This document shows positions 46,974 through 55,225 of a stretch of 64,000 nt of DNA, piece after piece; positions within the stretch are counted from its first letter, which is position 1; the number at the start of each line of letters is the position of its first letter. A program made the translations under genes and the position numbers. The notes beneath the pieces were generated by a model. That model ran no database searches and had not been told where the DNA came from. It saw only the letters and a list, made by a program, of their open reading frames with translations. Origin of the DNA: JAIPDZ01 sp034522175 (GTDB taxonomy: Bacteria; Desulfobacterota; DSM-4660; Desulfatiglandales; Desulfatiglandaceae); NCBI GenBank assembly GCA_034522175.1, contig JAXHLQ010000001.1, forward strand, positions 3,286,001-3,350,000, given 5' to 3'.

Positions 46974-47753
46974 ATGGAAGACATTCAGAATCACAAGGAT
47001 TATAGGAACATAGACATCGATCAAGTGGGGGTAAAAGGGATAAGATACCCCATTACGGTTCTTGATAGAGATATGGGTGAACAGCAGACCGTGGCCAAGA
47101 TCAACATGTACGTCAATTTGCCGCGCTATTACAAGGGCACCCACATGAGCCGCTTCGTTGAAATCCTCAATGAACACAGCCGGCGGATATCGCTTCAGAA
47201 TTTCACGGGAATCCTCGAGGAGATGAAAAGCAGGCTGGACGCGCAGAGTGCCCATATGGAGATTACCTTTCCATACTTTATTAAGAAAAAGGCGCCCGTG
47301 AGCGGCAGCGAAGGCCTCATGGAATACCAGTGCACGTTCAAGGGGTTTTTGAACAGTGGAAGTGACCTGTTGATCATGATTCGTGTGCCCGTCTCAACCC
47401 TGTGCCCCTGCTCAAAAGAGATCAGTGATGCGGGTGCGCATAATCAGCGGGGTGAGGTCCATCTTCAGGTGAGGTTTGAGCGGTTTGTGTGGATAGAGGA
47501 TTTGATCCGACTGGTGGAGGAGTCTGCATCCAGTGACGTTTTTTCCGTGCTTAAGCGGGAAGACGAAAAATATATCACCGAAAAGGCGTATGAAAATCCG
47601 ATGTTTGTGGAGGACGTGGTGAGGGAAATCGCCGTCAAACTGGGAAGAGATGCCAACATCACCTGGTTCGCGGTGGAGGCGGAAAATTTCGAGTCCATTC
47701 ACAATCATAACGCCTATGCCTATATCGAAAAGCATATCAACGGTCCCCAGTGA
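46974..47753 (+). CDS. folE2: GTP cyclohydrolase FolE2 (type IB)
   Basis: Converts GTP to dihydroneopterin triphosphate, the first step of folate (and queuosine) synthesis, using a variable metal instead of the strictly zinc-dependent FolE. The signature regions are VNLPRYYKGTHMSRF (about 47-61), VSTLCPCSKEISDAGAHNQRG (about 140-160; Cys144 and Cys146 region) and EVHLQVRFE. Length 259 is typical. The start is preceded by GTAAGGATC. It begins a C1/purine/translation cluster with purH-like, efp and epmA. Confidence 0.94.
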   Translation: MEDIQNHKDYRNIDIDQVGVKGIRYPITVLDRDMGEQQTVAKINMYVNLPRYYKGTHMSRFVEILNEHSRRISLQNFTGILEEMKSRLDAQSAHMEITFPYFIKKKAPVSGSEGLMEYQCTFKGFLNSGSDLLIMIRVPVSTLCPCSKEISDAGAHNQRGEVHLQVRFERFVWIEDLIRLVEESASSDVFSVLKREDEKYITEKAYENPMFVEDVVREIAVKLGRDANITWFAVEAENFESIHNHNAYAYIEKHINGPQ

Positions 47754-47791
47754 GTCCATGTGGGATGATCGGGTGTGCATGAGGAGGAAAA

Positions 47792-49087
47792 ATGAGCGAT
47801 GATCTGAAGAAAATGTATCGAACTCTTATGGATGATCACTTCCCTTCGAAGATGACCATTTCATTTGACGATACGGTGCTGGTCTACCGGAAAAAATCGT
47901 GGAAGATTCCCGATGAGGCGCGGGGTGAGTGGGTTGAGAAGGGGCTTCGGTACGGAGAAAATCCCGGCCAGGAAGCGGCCCTTTATGAACTCGTCAATGG
48001 GAACCTGATCCTGGGAGACTGCCGGTTCATCGGTCCCGGTAAGGGACTGGTGTCCGCGATTACGGAAGCGGATATGCTTCAGAGCGGAAAACATCCCGGA
48101 AAGATCAATCTCACCGATGTGGATAATGCCCTCAACATCATGAAATACCTCGACAAAGGGCCCGCAGCGGTGATCGTCAAGCATAACAACCCCTGTGGGG
48201 TGGCCTACGGAGCGTCGCTGAGCGAGGCCTATGAGAAAGCCAACCGTGCGGACCGGATCGCGGCATTCGGGGGATGCGCCCTCTTCAACCGGCCGGTCGA
48301 TATCGATACCGCCAAGGCCATCTCTGAAAACTATCTCGAAGTGGTGGCCGCACCGGATTTTGAGGCGGAAAGCGTGGACATCCTCTCCAGGCGACCCAAC
48401 CTGAGAATCATCCGGGTCCCCCGCATGGACAGGCTTTATGAATACACCACCCTGCGGTTTGTGGATTTCAAAAGCCTCATCGACGGCGGCATTATCGTCC
48501 AGCAGTCTCCGCTGAACCGTATCCGGTCTCAGGCGGATTTCAGCGCCGCCACCACTGTTTATGAGGGGAAGACCTATGCCATTGAGCGCCAACCTGAATC
48601 GGATGAATATGCCGATATGGTGTTTGGCTGGCAGGTGGAACAGGGGGTGACCTCCAACTCGGTTCTCTATGTGAAAGACGGGGTGACCGTCGGCATCGGA
48701 ACGGGTGAACAGGACCGTGTCGGGGTGGCGGAGATTGCCGTCCGGAAGGCCTATACAAAATATGCGGACGCGCTCTGTTTCGATGCGCATGGTTTATCCT
48801 TTAAAGCGCTCGAATTGGCTGTCGCCCGGGGTGAGAAGGAAAAGGCCCTCATGGACGACATCCAAAATGAAACCACGGACAACAGGGGCGGTCTGATCGG
48901 TTCCACCATGGTGTCGGATGCCTTTTTTCCTTTCAGAGACGGTGTGGACGTGGGCATCAGGGAAGGGATCAGGGCCATTGTGCAGCCGGGCGGGTCCCTG
49001 AGGGACTTTGAGGCCGTTGAAGCGTGCAATGAGGCAGATCCACAGGTGACCATGGTCTTCACGGGCCAGCGATCATTTAAGCATTAA
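47792..49087 (+). CDS. purH: AICAR transformylase (PurH C-terminal-domain protein without the IMP cyclohydrolase domain)
   Basis: Carries the formyltransferase fold that turns AICAR into FAICAR in purine synthesis. The PurH landmarks LRYGENPGQEAALYEL (about 51-66), DVDNALNIMKYLDKGPAAVIVKHNNPCGVAYG (catalytic Lys-His), and the C-terminal DAFFPFRDGVD and IVQPGGSLRD are clear. The roughly 150-residue N-terminal MGS-like IMP cyclohydrolase domain is absent and replaced by about 45 unrelated residues, so the final ring closure must be done elsewhere. Length 431. RBS AGGAGG. Confidence 0.85.
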   Translation: MSDDLKKMYRTLMDDHFPSKMTISFDDTVLVYRKKSWKIPDEARGEWVEKGLRYGENPGQEAALYELVNGNLILGDCRFIGPGKGLVSAITEADMLQSGKHPGKINLTDVDNALNIMKYLDKGPAAVIVKHNNPCGVAYGASLSEAYEKANRADRIAAFGGCALFNRPVDIDTAKAISENYLEVVAAPDFEAESVDILSRRPNLRIIRVPRMDRLYEYTTLRFVDFKSLIDGGIIVQQSPLNRIRSQADFSAATTVYEGKTYAIERQPESDEYADMVFGWQVEQGVTSNSVLYVKDGVTVGIGTGEQDRVGVAEIAVRKAYTKYADALCFDAHGLSFKALELAVARGEKEKALMDDIQNETTDNRGGLIGSTMVSDAFFPFRDGVDVGIREGIRAIVQPGGSLRDFEAVEACNEADPQVTMVFTGQRSFKH

Positions 49088-49105
49088 GGGTTGGAGAAAA
49101 GGACA

Positions 49106-49669
49106 ATGTACAATGCCAGTGATTTGAGAAAGGGATTGAAGATCCAGATCGATGATGAGCCCTATATGGTGGTGGATTTTCAATTCTCCAAACCGGGCAA
49201 GGGACAGGCCCTCTACCGGTGTAAGCTGAAAAACATGATCACCGGGGTGATTATCTCGCCGACGTACCGTTCGGTAGACACCTTTCACCCGGCCGATTTG
49301 GAAGAACGGCGGATGCAATATCTCTACAACCAGGACGATGAATTCTGGTTTATGGACGTGGAGAATTATGAGCAGTCCGTCCTCACTGCTGCGCAGGTGG
49401 GGGATGCCAAAAACCTCATGAGTGATAACCTGGAAGTGGATATCCTCTTTTTCGGTGAAAAGCCCATCGGCATTACCCTTACCAATTTCGTGGACCTGAC
49501 CGTATCCCAGGCCGACCCCTGGGTGAAGGGCGACTCGGTCGCAGGAGACACCAAGCCGGTCACACTGGAAACCGGCTATGTCCTTCGGGTCCCCCCGTTT
49601 ATTGAACCCGGGGAGAAGATAACCGTGGATACCCGCACCGGGGAATACGTCACCCGGGTCAAAGAATAG
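49106..49669 (+). CDS. efp: Elongation factor P
   Basis: Three-domain tRNA-mimic that rescues ribosomes stalled at polyproline. The acceptor loop SKPGKGQALYR has Lys at 32, the residue that EpmA-type enzymes modify. The second and third domains are recognisable (FMDVENYEQ; VPPFIEPGEKITVDTRTGEYVTRVKE). The ATG at 49106, directly after AAAAGGAC, is used rather than a TTG at 49091. epmA follows three bases after the stop. Confidence 0.96.
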   Translation: MYNASDLRKGLKIQIDDEPYMVVDFQFSKPGKGQALYRCKLKNMITGVIISPTYRSVDTFHPADLEERRMQYLYNQDDEFWFMDVENYEQSVLTAAQVGDAKNLMSDNLEVDILFFGEKPIGITLTNFVDLTVSQADPWVKGDSVAGDTKPVTLETGYVLRVPPFIEPGEKITVDTRTGEYVTRVKE

Positions 49670-49672
49670 ACC

Positions 49673-50599
49673 TTGCCGGACGGCCTGCTCAGGTTAGGCA
49701 GAAAAAGGGCCCGCCTTGTTTTTCGCGCCCGGATGGTTCAGGCCATCAGGGCGTTTTTTATCGAAAAGGGGTTTCTCGAGGTCGACACACCTTATCTCCA
49801 GCCGGCCCTGGTGCCTGAAGCGCATATTCAGGCCTATGGGATCGGTGATGTTTTTCTTCAAACCTCCCCCGAACTGTGTATGAAGCGGCTCCTCTCATCC
49901 GGCTATGGGAATATATTTCAGATCAGCCACGCCTTCAGAAGAGATGAGCGGGGCGATCGCCATCTGCCCGAGTTTACCCTGCTGGAGTGGTACCGCATTC
50001 ATGCGGATTACACAGACCTCATGACGGATTGCGAGGCCCTGTTGCGCCATCTAATTCATTGTCTTGAGCTAAGGGAAGCCGTCTCCTGTGGGGGTCAACA
50101 GATTGACATTGGCGGATCTTTTGAGCGGCTTTCGGTGGCGGATGCATTTGATCGTCATGCCCCCGTGTCCCTCGATGCGGTCATGAAGGCAGGGCGGTTT
50201 GACGATTTTCTCGTACAATACATCGAGCCCCATCTCGGTTTAAAAACACCGGCGATCCTTTATGATTATCCGGCATCCCTGGCCGCCCTGGCGCGGCTGA
50301 AGCCGGAAAACAGAAACCTCGCCGAACGATTTGAACTGTATGTGGGGGGGGTTGAACTGGCCAACGGGTTTTCCGAATTGAATGATGCCGCTGAACAGCG
50401 GGCCCGCTTTCAGGATGAGATCAAGAAGATGAATGAACGGGGGAGAGGGTCTTCCCCCATGCCCGAGCGGTTTTTGGGTGCCCTGGACCATATGCCCGAG
50501 GCGGCGGGCATTGCTCTGGGCGTGGACCGGCTGGCGATGGTGCTGACGGGGGCCGAGCGGATCGATGATGTGGTGGCGTTTACACCCGAATCGCTCTAA
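49673..50599 (+). CDS. epmA: EF-P lysine ligase EpmA (GenX/PoxA)
   Basis: Class II lysyl-tRNA synthetase-like enzyme that attaches (R)-beta-lysine to EF-P. Motif 2 (FQISHAFRRDERGDRHLPEFTLLEWYR) and motif 3 (GIALGVDRLAMVLTGAERIDDVVAF) are intact; the anticodon-binding domain is missing, as expected. It begins with TTG (or an internal ATG) directly after efp. The EpmB lysine aminomutase gene is not in the window. Length 308. Confidence 0.93.
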   Translation: MPDGLLRLGRKRARLVFRARMVQAIRAFFIEKGFLEVDTPYLQPALVPEAHIQAYGIGDVFLQTSPELCMKRLLSSGYGNIFQISHAFRRDERGDRHLPEFTLLEWYRIHADYTDLMTDCEALLRHLIHCLELREAVSCGGQQIDIGGSFERLSVADAFDRHAPVSLDAVMKAGRFDDFLVQYIEPHLGLKTPAILYDYPASLAALARLKPENRNLAERFELYVGGVELANGFSELNDAAEQRARFQDEIKKMNERGRGSSPMPERFLGALDHMPEAAGIALGVDRLAMVLTGAERIDDVVAFTPESL

Positions 50600-50619
50600 T
50601 CTCCCTGTTGATTCCGAGG

Positions 50620-50749
50620 TCGATTTGGTGTAAAAAGGAATCCTAAATCGAGATATTCAGATCATGGATAACCGCGCGTAAATGTAACATCTCAATAACT
50701 GGGGGTAACCCGTCTGGAACCCTGTGGAGAAGGTAGTCGCCTCGATTTA
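50620..50749. repeat. Intergenic region with repeated TCGATTT motifs
   Basis: TCGATTT (50620-50626) pairs with AAATCGA (50645-50651), and TAAATCGAG (50644-50652) pairs again with CTCGATTTA (50741-50749). GATTCC (50610-50615) and GGAATC (50637-50642) can form a competing stem. No T-run follows. The 257-base gap (50600-50856) holds no gene. The overlapping alternatives could be a regulatory leader or simply repeated operator-like sequence. Confidence 0.35.
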
Positions 50750-50856
50750 TTGAGAAAATACGCGTAAATCAAACAGACACGAACCATGGAATCGTCGACG
50801 TACCGAAAACCAATAAATGAGGTGGCCAAGGGACATACCCCGTCAAGGAAAAAGAG

Positions 50857-51537
50857 GTGCGGTGCCTGGCCTGCGGGACCACCCGGATGAAATCGGGCAG
50901 GCGATACTGCTCAAAGGAATGCCGCCGGCATATCAACTGGGTCCTTTCCCTGTCAAAGGGATTGCTCAAGGCGTTGAACGCCCGGTACGCCGCCTTTTCA
51001 TTCACCAGTGAAGAGGTGGTTCTGGACGTATTCCCTGTCTGGTCCAATAAGATATCGAGATTTTCGCTGAGGCGGAGGGCGGACAATAAACCGGCCGACG
51101 ATCTGAAAAATCTGGTCCTTCAGTATGGGACCCAGTGGCACCAAATGGTCAACAGTAACCGCTCCAAAAGCTATGCCTCCCTCCATTTGGTCACCCAGAA
51201 CCACCGACAGGATGTCCATCCCAATGTGATAAAGCCGGATAGTCAATCCCGGCCCAGGCTGTCCAAAGTGGAAACGGGCAGCCTCAAGATCCTTCGACTC
51301 CACCGCTCTGACCTGGCCGATGAGGGACGGCGGAGGAAGATCCGGACTGCCTACAAGAAAATGGCCAAGATTCATCATCCGGATGTGGGCGGGGACGAAG
51401 AGAAGTTTAAAAAACTGAAGGAGGCCCACGAACAGATGATTCTGTGGGCGGAAAACCCCCAATACACCTCACGAAAAGCGCTCGAGGACTGCTGGTCTTA
51501 CGACGGCGCCACCAGCCGCTGGGCCCCTCCATTGTAG
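50857..51537 (+). CDS. Small J-domain protein with N-terminal zinc-ribbon
   Basis: A 226-residue protein that opens with a Cys4 knuckle (Cys 3, 6, 18 and 22), has a central domain of unknown type, and ends with a DnaJ-type J-domain in which HPD is at 174-176 (KMAKIHHPDVGGDEEKFKKLKEAHE). The J-domain is at the C-terminal end rather than the N-terminus of a standard DnaJ. It would stimulate DnaK on some client. The GTG start is preceded by AAGGAAAAAG and a stop is found upstream in the same frame. Confidence 0.75.
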   Translation: MRCLACGTTRMKSGRRYCSKECRRHINWVLSLSKGLLKALNARYAAFSFTSEEVVLDVFPVWSNKISRFSLRRRADNKPADDLKNLVLQYGTQWHQMVNSNRSKSYASLHLVTQNHRQDVHPNVIKPDSQSRPRLSKVETGSLKILRLHRSDLADEGRRRKIRTAYKKMAKIHHPDVGGDEEKFKKLKEAHEQMILWAENPQYTSRKALEDCWSYDGATSRWAPPL

Positions 51538-51580
51538 CATACGATTGCGAGGGAAGCTCCGCATTAGGAGATCATGCCCC

Positions 51581-52120
51581 ATGTTTATGCCGTTAATCCA
51601 AAAGAGAAGAAGCATCCGAAAATATCAAAAAAAGGCCGTGCCGCCGGAAAAAATGGACCAGTTGGTGGAAGCGGTCCTTCGATCCCCGTCCTCCATGGGA
51701 AACAACCCGTGGGAGTTCATCGTGGTCACCGACCCGGCGGTGCTGGAAAAACTGTCTGTGGCAAAGCCCCACGGCGCAGCCTTTCTCAAGCATGCGCCCC
51801 TGGGCATCGTGGTTTGCGGCGATCCCGGGAAGAGCCAGGTATGGATAGAGGACTGCGCCATTGCGTCTATTTTTATCCATCTTGCTGCCCAAGGCATGGG
51901 GCTCGGCAGTTGCTGGATACAGATTCGGGAACGGATGCACGATGAGGTACAGTCGGCCGGGGATTATGTGGCGGATGTGCTCGGTATCCCGGCACGTATG
52001 GAAGTGGAAGCCATTGTGGCCGCTGGCTACCCGGATGAAGAAAAGCCTCCCCACCCGGAAACGTCCCTCCAGTACGAGAAGGTTTTCCGGGACGCATACG
52101 GTGTGCCCTTCGGGCCTTAG
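51581..52120 (+). CDS. Nitroreductase-family FMN protein
   Basis: A 179-residue nitroreductase-fold protein. The N-terminus RRSIRKYQKKAVPPEKMDQLVEAVLRSPSSMGNNPWEFIVV is the family signature with the FMN-phosphate contacts, and the middle section LAAQGMGLGSCWIQIR is also typical. The closing domain is short. The GGAG site favours the ATG at 51581; another ATG six bases later is possible. The substrate is unknown. Confidence 0.88.
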   Translation: MFMPLIQKRRSIRKYQKKAVPPEKMDQLVEAVLRSPSSMGNNPWEFIVVTDPAVLEKLSVAKPHGAAFLKHAPLGIVVCGDPGKSQVWIEDCAIASIFIHLAAQGMGLGSCWIQIRERMHDEVQSAGDYVADVLGIPARMEVEAIVAAGYPDEEKPPHPETSLQYEKVFRDAYGVPFGP

Positions 52121-52152
52121 ATTCTTACTCAGAACGTCTGAGAGCGCATCTC

Positions 52153-53490
52153 TCAGTTTTTCCCGGCCCTGCCTCTATGTTCCTTCGCGGCCTTGCTGAG
52201 CCTCGCCATACGCCGTCGAATGTCTCCCTCACGACCCCTCTCGGTGGGCCGGTAGAAGGTCTGGTCTTTCAGCTTTTCCGGTAAGTATGCCTGTTTGACC
52301 CACGCCCCCTTATAATTGTGGGGATACAAATATCCCCGGCCGTATCCCTGTTGTTTCATGAGCCGGGTGGGGGCGTTGCGGATATGCATGGGTACCGGCA
52401 GGGGGCCGGACTGTTCGATTTCGGACTTCACCATTTTTTCAGCAAGATAGAGGGCGTTGCTTTTGGGGGCTGAGGCGAGATAGATGGCGGCCTCGGCCAG
52501 GGCCAGTTCCGCTTCAGGGGGGCCGACCTTTTCCCAGGCATCGAATGCGGCCAGGGCTACCTGAAGTGCGGCCGGATCGGCCAGCCCCACATCTTCCGAT
52601 GCAAATCGGATCATTCGCCGACATATGAACAGGGGATCCTCTCCGGCCATGAGCATTCGGTAAAGCCAGTAAACCGATGCCTGGGCATCGCTTCCCCTCA
52701 GACTCTTGTGAAAGGCGGAGATGATATCGTAATGGGCATCACCGGCCTTGTCATGGGGCAGGGCCTGTCGGTTCAGCGCCTTTTCAACGGTACTTAGATC
52801 CAATCGCACCGGGCCCTGAGGTGTGTCGTCCAAGGCATAATGGACTGCTGACTCCAGGTTGTTCAGGGCCACCCGGGCGTCTCCGTTGGAAAGCGCCGTC
52901 ACGTGTGCCATGGCGTCGTCATTCATCCGGATATCCAAGTGGCCGAGACCGCGTTCGGGGTCCTGCATGGCCCGGCGAACAAGCGTTTCAATGTCTTTGC
53001 TCCCCAGGGATTTCAGGACGACCGTCCGGGCCCTCGAGAGCAGCGGCGGGATGACTTCGAAGGACGGGTTTTGTGTGGTGGCGCCGATGAGGATGATCAG
53101 GCCGCTTTCCACATGCGGGAGGAAGGCATCCTGCTGGGCCTTGTTGAACCGGTGAATTTCATCCACAAACAACATCGCCGGTTTTCCCGTGGCATGTCTC
53201 TCCGGCCCGGCCGTCTCGATGATCTCCCTTAAGGCCTTAACGCCGGACGTCACTGCGGAGAAGGCATGAAAAGCGGCCTTGGAATAGGTTCCCATCAGTC
53301 TCGCCAGGGTGGTTTTACCGGAGCCTGGAGGTCCCCAGAAAATAATTGAAAAAATTCGTCCGTTTCGAATCGCCTTACCGAGAAAGGCCTCTTTACCGAG
53401 GAGATGGTCCTGTCCCACGATGTCTTCGAGGCGTTTTGGCCGCATGCGCTCTGCCAGCGGGATATGCCCTTCCTGTTCGAAAAGGGACAT
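52153..53490 (-). CDS. rarA: Replication-associated recombination ATPase RarA (MgsA)
   Basis: AAA+ clamp-loader-like ATPase acting at stalled replication forks. Walker A GPPGSGKTT is at about 53-61, Walker B is MLFVDEIHRFNKAQQD, and sensor 1 is IGATTQNPSFE. The C-terminal MgsA domain includes HYDIISAFHKSLRGSD and PKSNALYLAEK. Length 445. The 3' region carries a small perfect hairpin (52128-52142) between this gene and the convergent nitroreductase gene. Confidence 0.95.
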   Translation of the reverse strand: MSLFEQEGHIPLAERMRPKRLEDIVGQDHLLGKEAFLGKAIRNGRIFSIIFWGPPGSGKTTLARLMGTYSKAAFHAFSAVTSGVKALREIIETAGPERHATGKPAMLFVDEIHRFNKAQQDAFLPHVESGLIILIGATTQNPSFEVIPPLLSRARTVVLKSLGSKDIETLVRRAMQDPERGLGHLDIRMNDDAMAHVTALSNGDARVALNNLESAVHYALDDTPQGPVRLDLSTVEKALNRQALPHDKAGDAHYDIISAFHKSLRGSDAQASVYWLYRMLMAGEDPLFICRRMIRFASEDVGLADPAALQVALAAFDAWEKVGPPEAELALAEAAIYLASAPKSNALYLAEKMVKSEIEQSGPLPVPMHIRNAPTRLMKQQGYGRGYLYPHNYKGAWVKQAYLPEKLKDQTFYRPTERGREGDIRRRMARLSKAAKEHRGRAGKN

Positions 53491-53493
53491 GGG

Positions 53494-55055
53494 TCAGGCC
53501 CCTTCACCGGAGAGAAGTGTGGCAGAAACCCGCACAACCCGGTCAATCAGTAACGGTTTACCCATCACTCGATCAGGTACCATTTCACCGGCGCCTCCCC
53601 CGGCGCCGGAAGAGGCGTCCGGATTGAGCAGCAGCACCGGAAGGTCCGGTTTCTGCCGCTTTACCCTGTCAATGAATCGGATCCGCTTAATGCCGGGTGT
53701 TTTACCATCAGCGATCATCAAATCCACATCTCTGTGGTTCAGCACATCGATTCCTTCCTTGAGACTGGATGCCATTGAGACGACGGCCCCCTTGTCTTCG
53801 AGCATCCGGCAGATAAGGCGGGCCACCGTCCCTTCTTCCCCGGTGAAAAGGATGTGGGCATCAGAAATTTTTTTCTTCTTCCTCGCCTGCGGTCTGGATC
53901 GACGACGGTTTTGAATCGGGAGTTGGACGGTGACCATGGTTCCGCCTCCCTCATGGGTGGAGACCGTTATATTCCCCCCGTGCCCCTCAATGATACTTCG
54001 GGCCAGACTCAAGCCGAGTCCTCGGTGGGTCTTCGGCCTGGTGGTAAAAAAGGGATCAAAAATCCGCCCCGAAACGCTTTCCAGAATCCCGTAGCCACTG
54101 TCCTGGATATAAATCAATCCCATTCCGGCGCTCGTTTCCGTTGTGAGATAGACGACGCTCCTCTCAGGCGAGGCCTCCACCGCATTACGGAGAATATGGG
54201 TCAGTGCCAGTTGAATGTCCGGCCCGTGACCATAGAGGGCCGGCATGGCTCTCAAATAGGGTTTGATCGTTACCCCGGCTTCCGGAGATTCGGTGACAGA
54301 CACCCCTTCGGCATCTCTTGCGGCCTGATAAACCATCGCTTCCAGGTCTAACGGGGCGATCTCCGAAGGCGCGTAGGCGGTGCGCGTCAATATGCCGAGA
54401 TCCCTCGACATTCGGCTGCATTCTGGTCCCGCCTTTGTCATCGGTTTCAGAGAGGCCCCGGGGAAGGCATTTCATCAATACCCGTTTTGAGGTGATGGGG
54501 ACAATCTTTCAGCGTCTTCATGAAATGCGTCCCCATCCGTTCGATGGCCTCCCGCTTGAGTGTCTCACACCGATCCTGTTCCCATTTTTGTCTCTCGGTC
54601 AGATCATGGATATGCATAAGGAGTGTGGTTCGACCCTGTTCGTACCTGAATTTTCTCAGATGGATGTCGCAGATAATTTCACCCCCGGACCTGTCGTTTA
54701 AAGAGACGTCATGGAGGCCCTGGGCCGGGTCCCCGACAACCAACGCCCTGTGTACAGCGGCCAGATGGGCCCTCGAGCCCGGGTGGATGATCTCATAAAT
54801 GCCCATGGCCTCCAGTTCGTCAGAGGTGAAACCGAGAAGCCGGGAAATAGCCTCATTGGCCATAATGATCTTATCTTTTTGAACGAGCAGCGCAGGTTCC
54901 GGAAGCTCATGAAATAATTTCGAGCGATTCTGAATCACCTTCTCGAGTCTGTGCCGTTCCTTTTTGAGTGTGTCGATCTTTTCTCTGAGGCGGCGGTTCT
55001 CTTCCCTGAGCCGCGCTCCCCAACGCATGGGTTTTTGTCCCTGGACTTCATTCAT
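53494..55055 (-). CDS. PAS-HATPase-receiver hybrid sensor protein without a recognisable H-box (single-base frameshift)
   Basis: Read as one protein of about 520 residues if one G is added in a GGGG run on the coding strand (near 54456-54459). The order is a coiled coil (LREENRRLREKIDTLKKERHRLEK), a PAS domain (ELPEPALLVQKDKIIMANEAISRLLG), a short helical linker, HATPase_c (LTHILRNAVEAS, IQDSGYGIL, HRGLGLSLARSIIEGHGG) and a C-terminal receiver-like domain (phospho-Asp region DLMIADGKTPG, then the GKPLL lysine). No HELKNPL-type H-box is visible in the linker. It may be a degenerate kinase or an ATPase-only signalling protein. A later ATG at 55028 is an alternative start. Confidence 0.75.
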
Positions 55056-55139
55056 GGGTCATCTCTACGGTGGATTGAAACCGGTTCCGGGCCATGGGTG
55101 ACGCACAGGGTTTAGGTTGTTCTCATGGGCTAAATTCCC

Positions 55140-55168
55140 TTGATGATCACCATGACATAGCGTATCAT
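55140..55168 (+). promoter_or_regulatory. Promoter of dnaE
   Basis: TTGATG (55140-55145), 17 bases, then TATCAT (55163-55168). The predicted start near 55175 lies just before the GTG at 55226 and supports that codon over an in-frame ATG at 55094, which would be upstream of the transcript. Confidence 0.5.
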
Positions 55169-55225
55169 ACCCCCACGAGATCTGACAACCGGGAACAGCT
55201 TTCAGGGGTCTTAAGCGAGGATTGC

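Noticed and set aside
52128..52142. Perfect six-base hairpin CTCAGA-ACG-TCTGAG between the nitroreductase and rarA genes
   Set aside because: No following T-run and a short stem; too weak to call a terminator.
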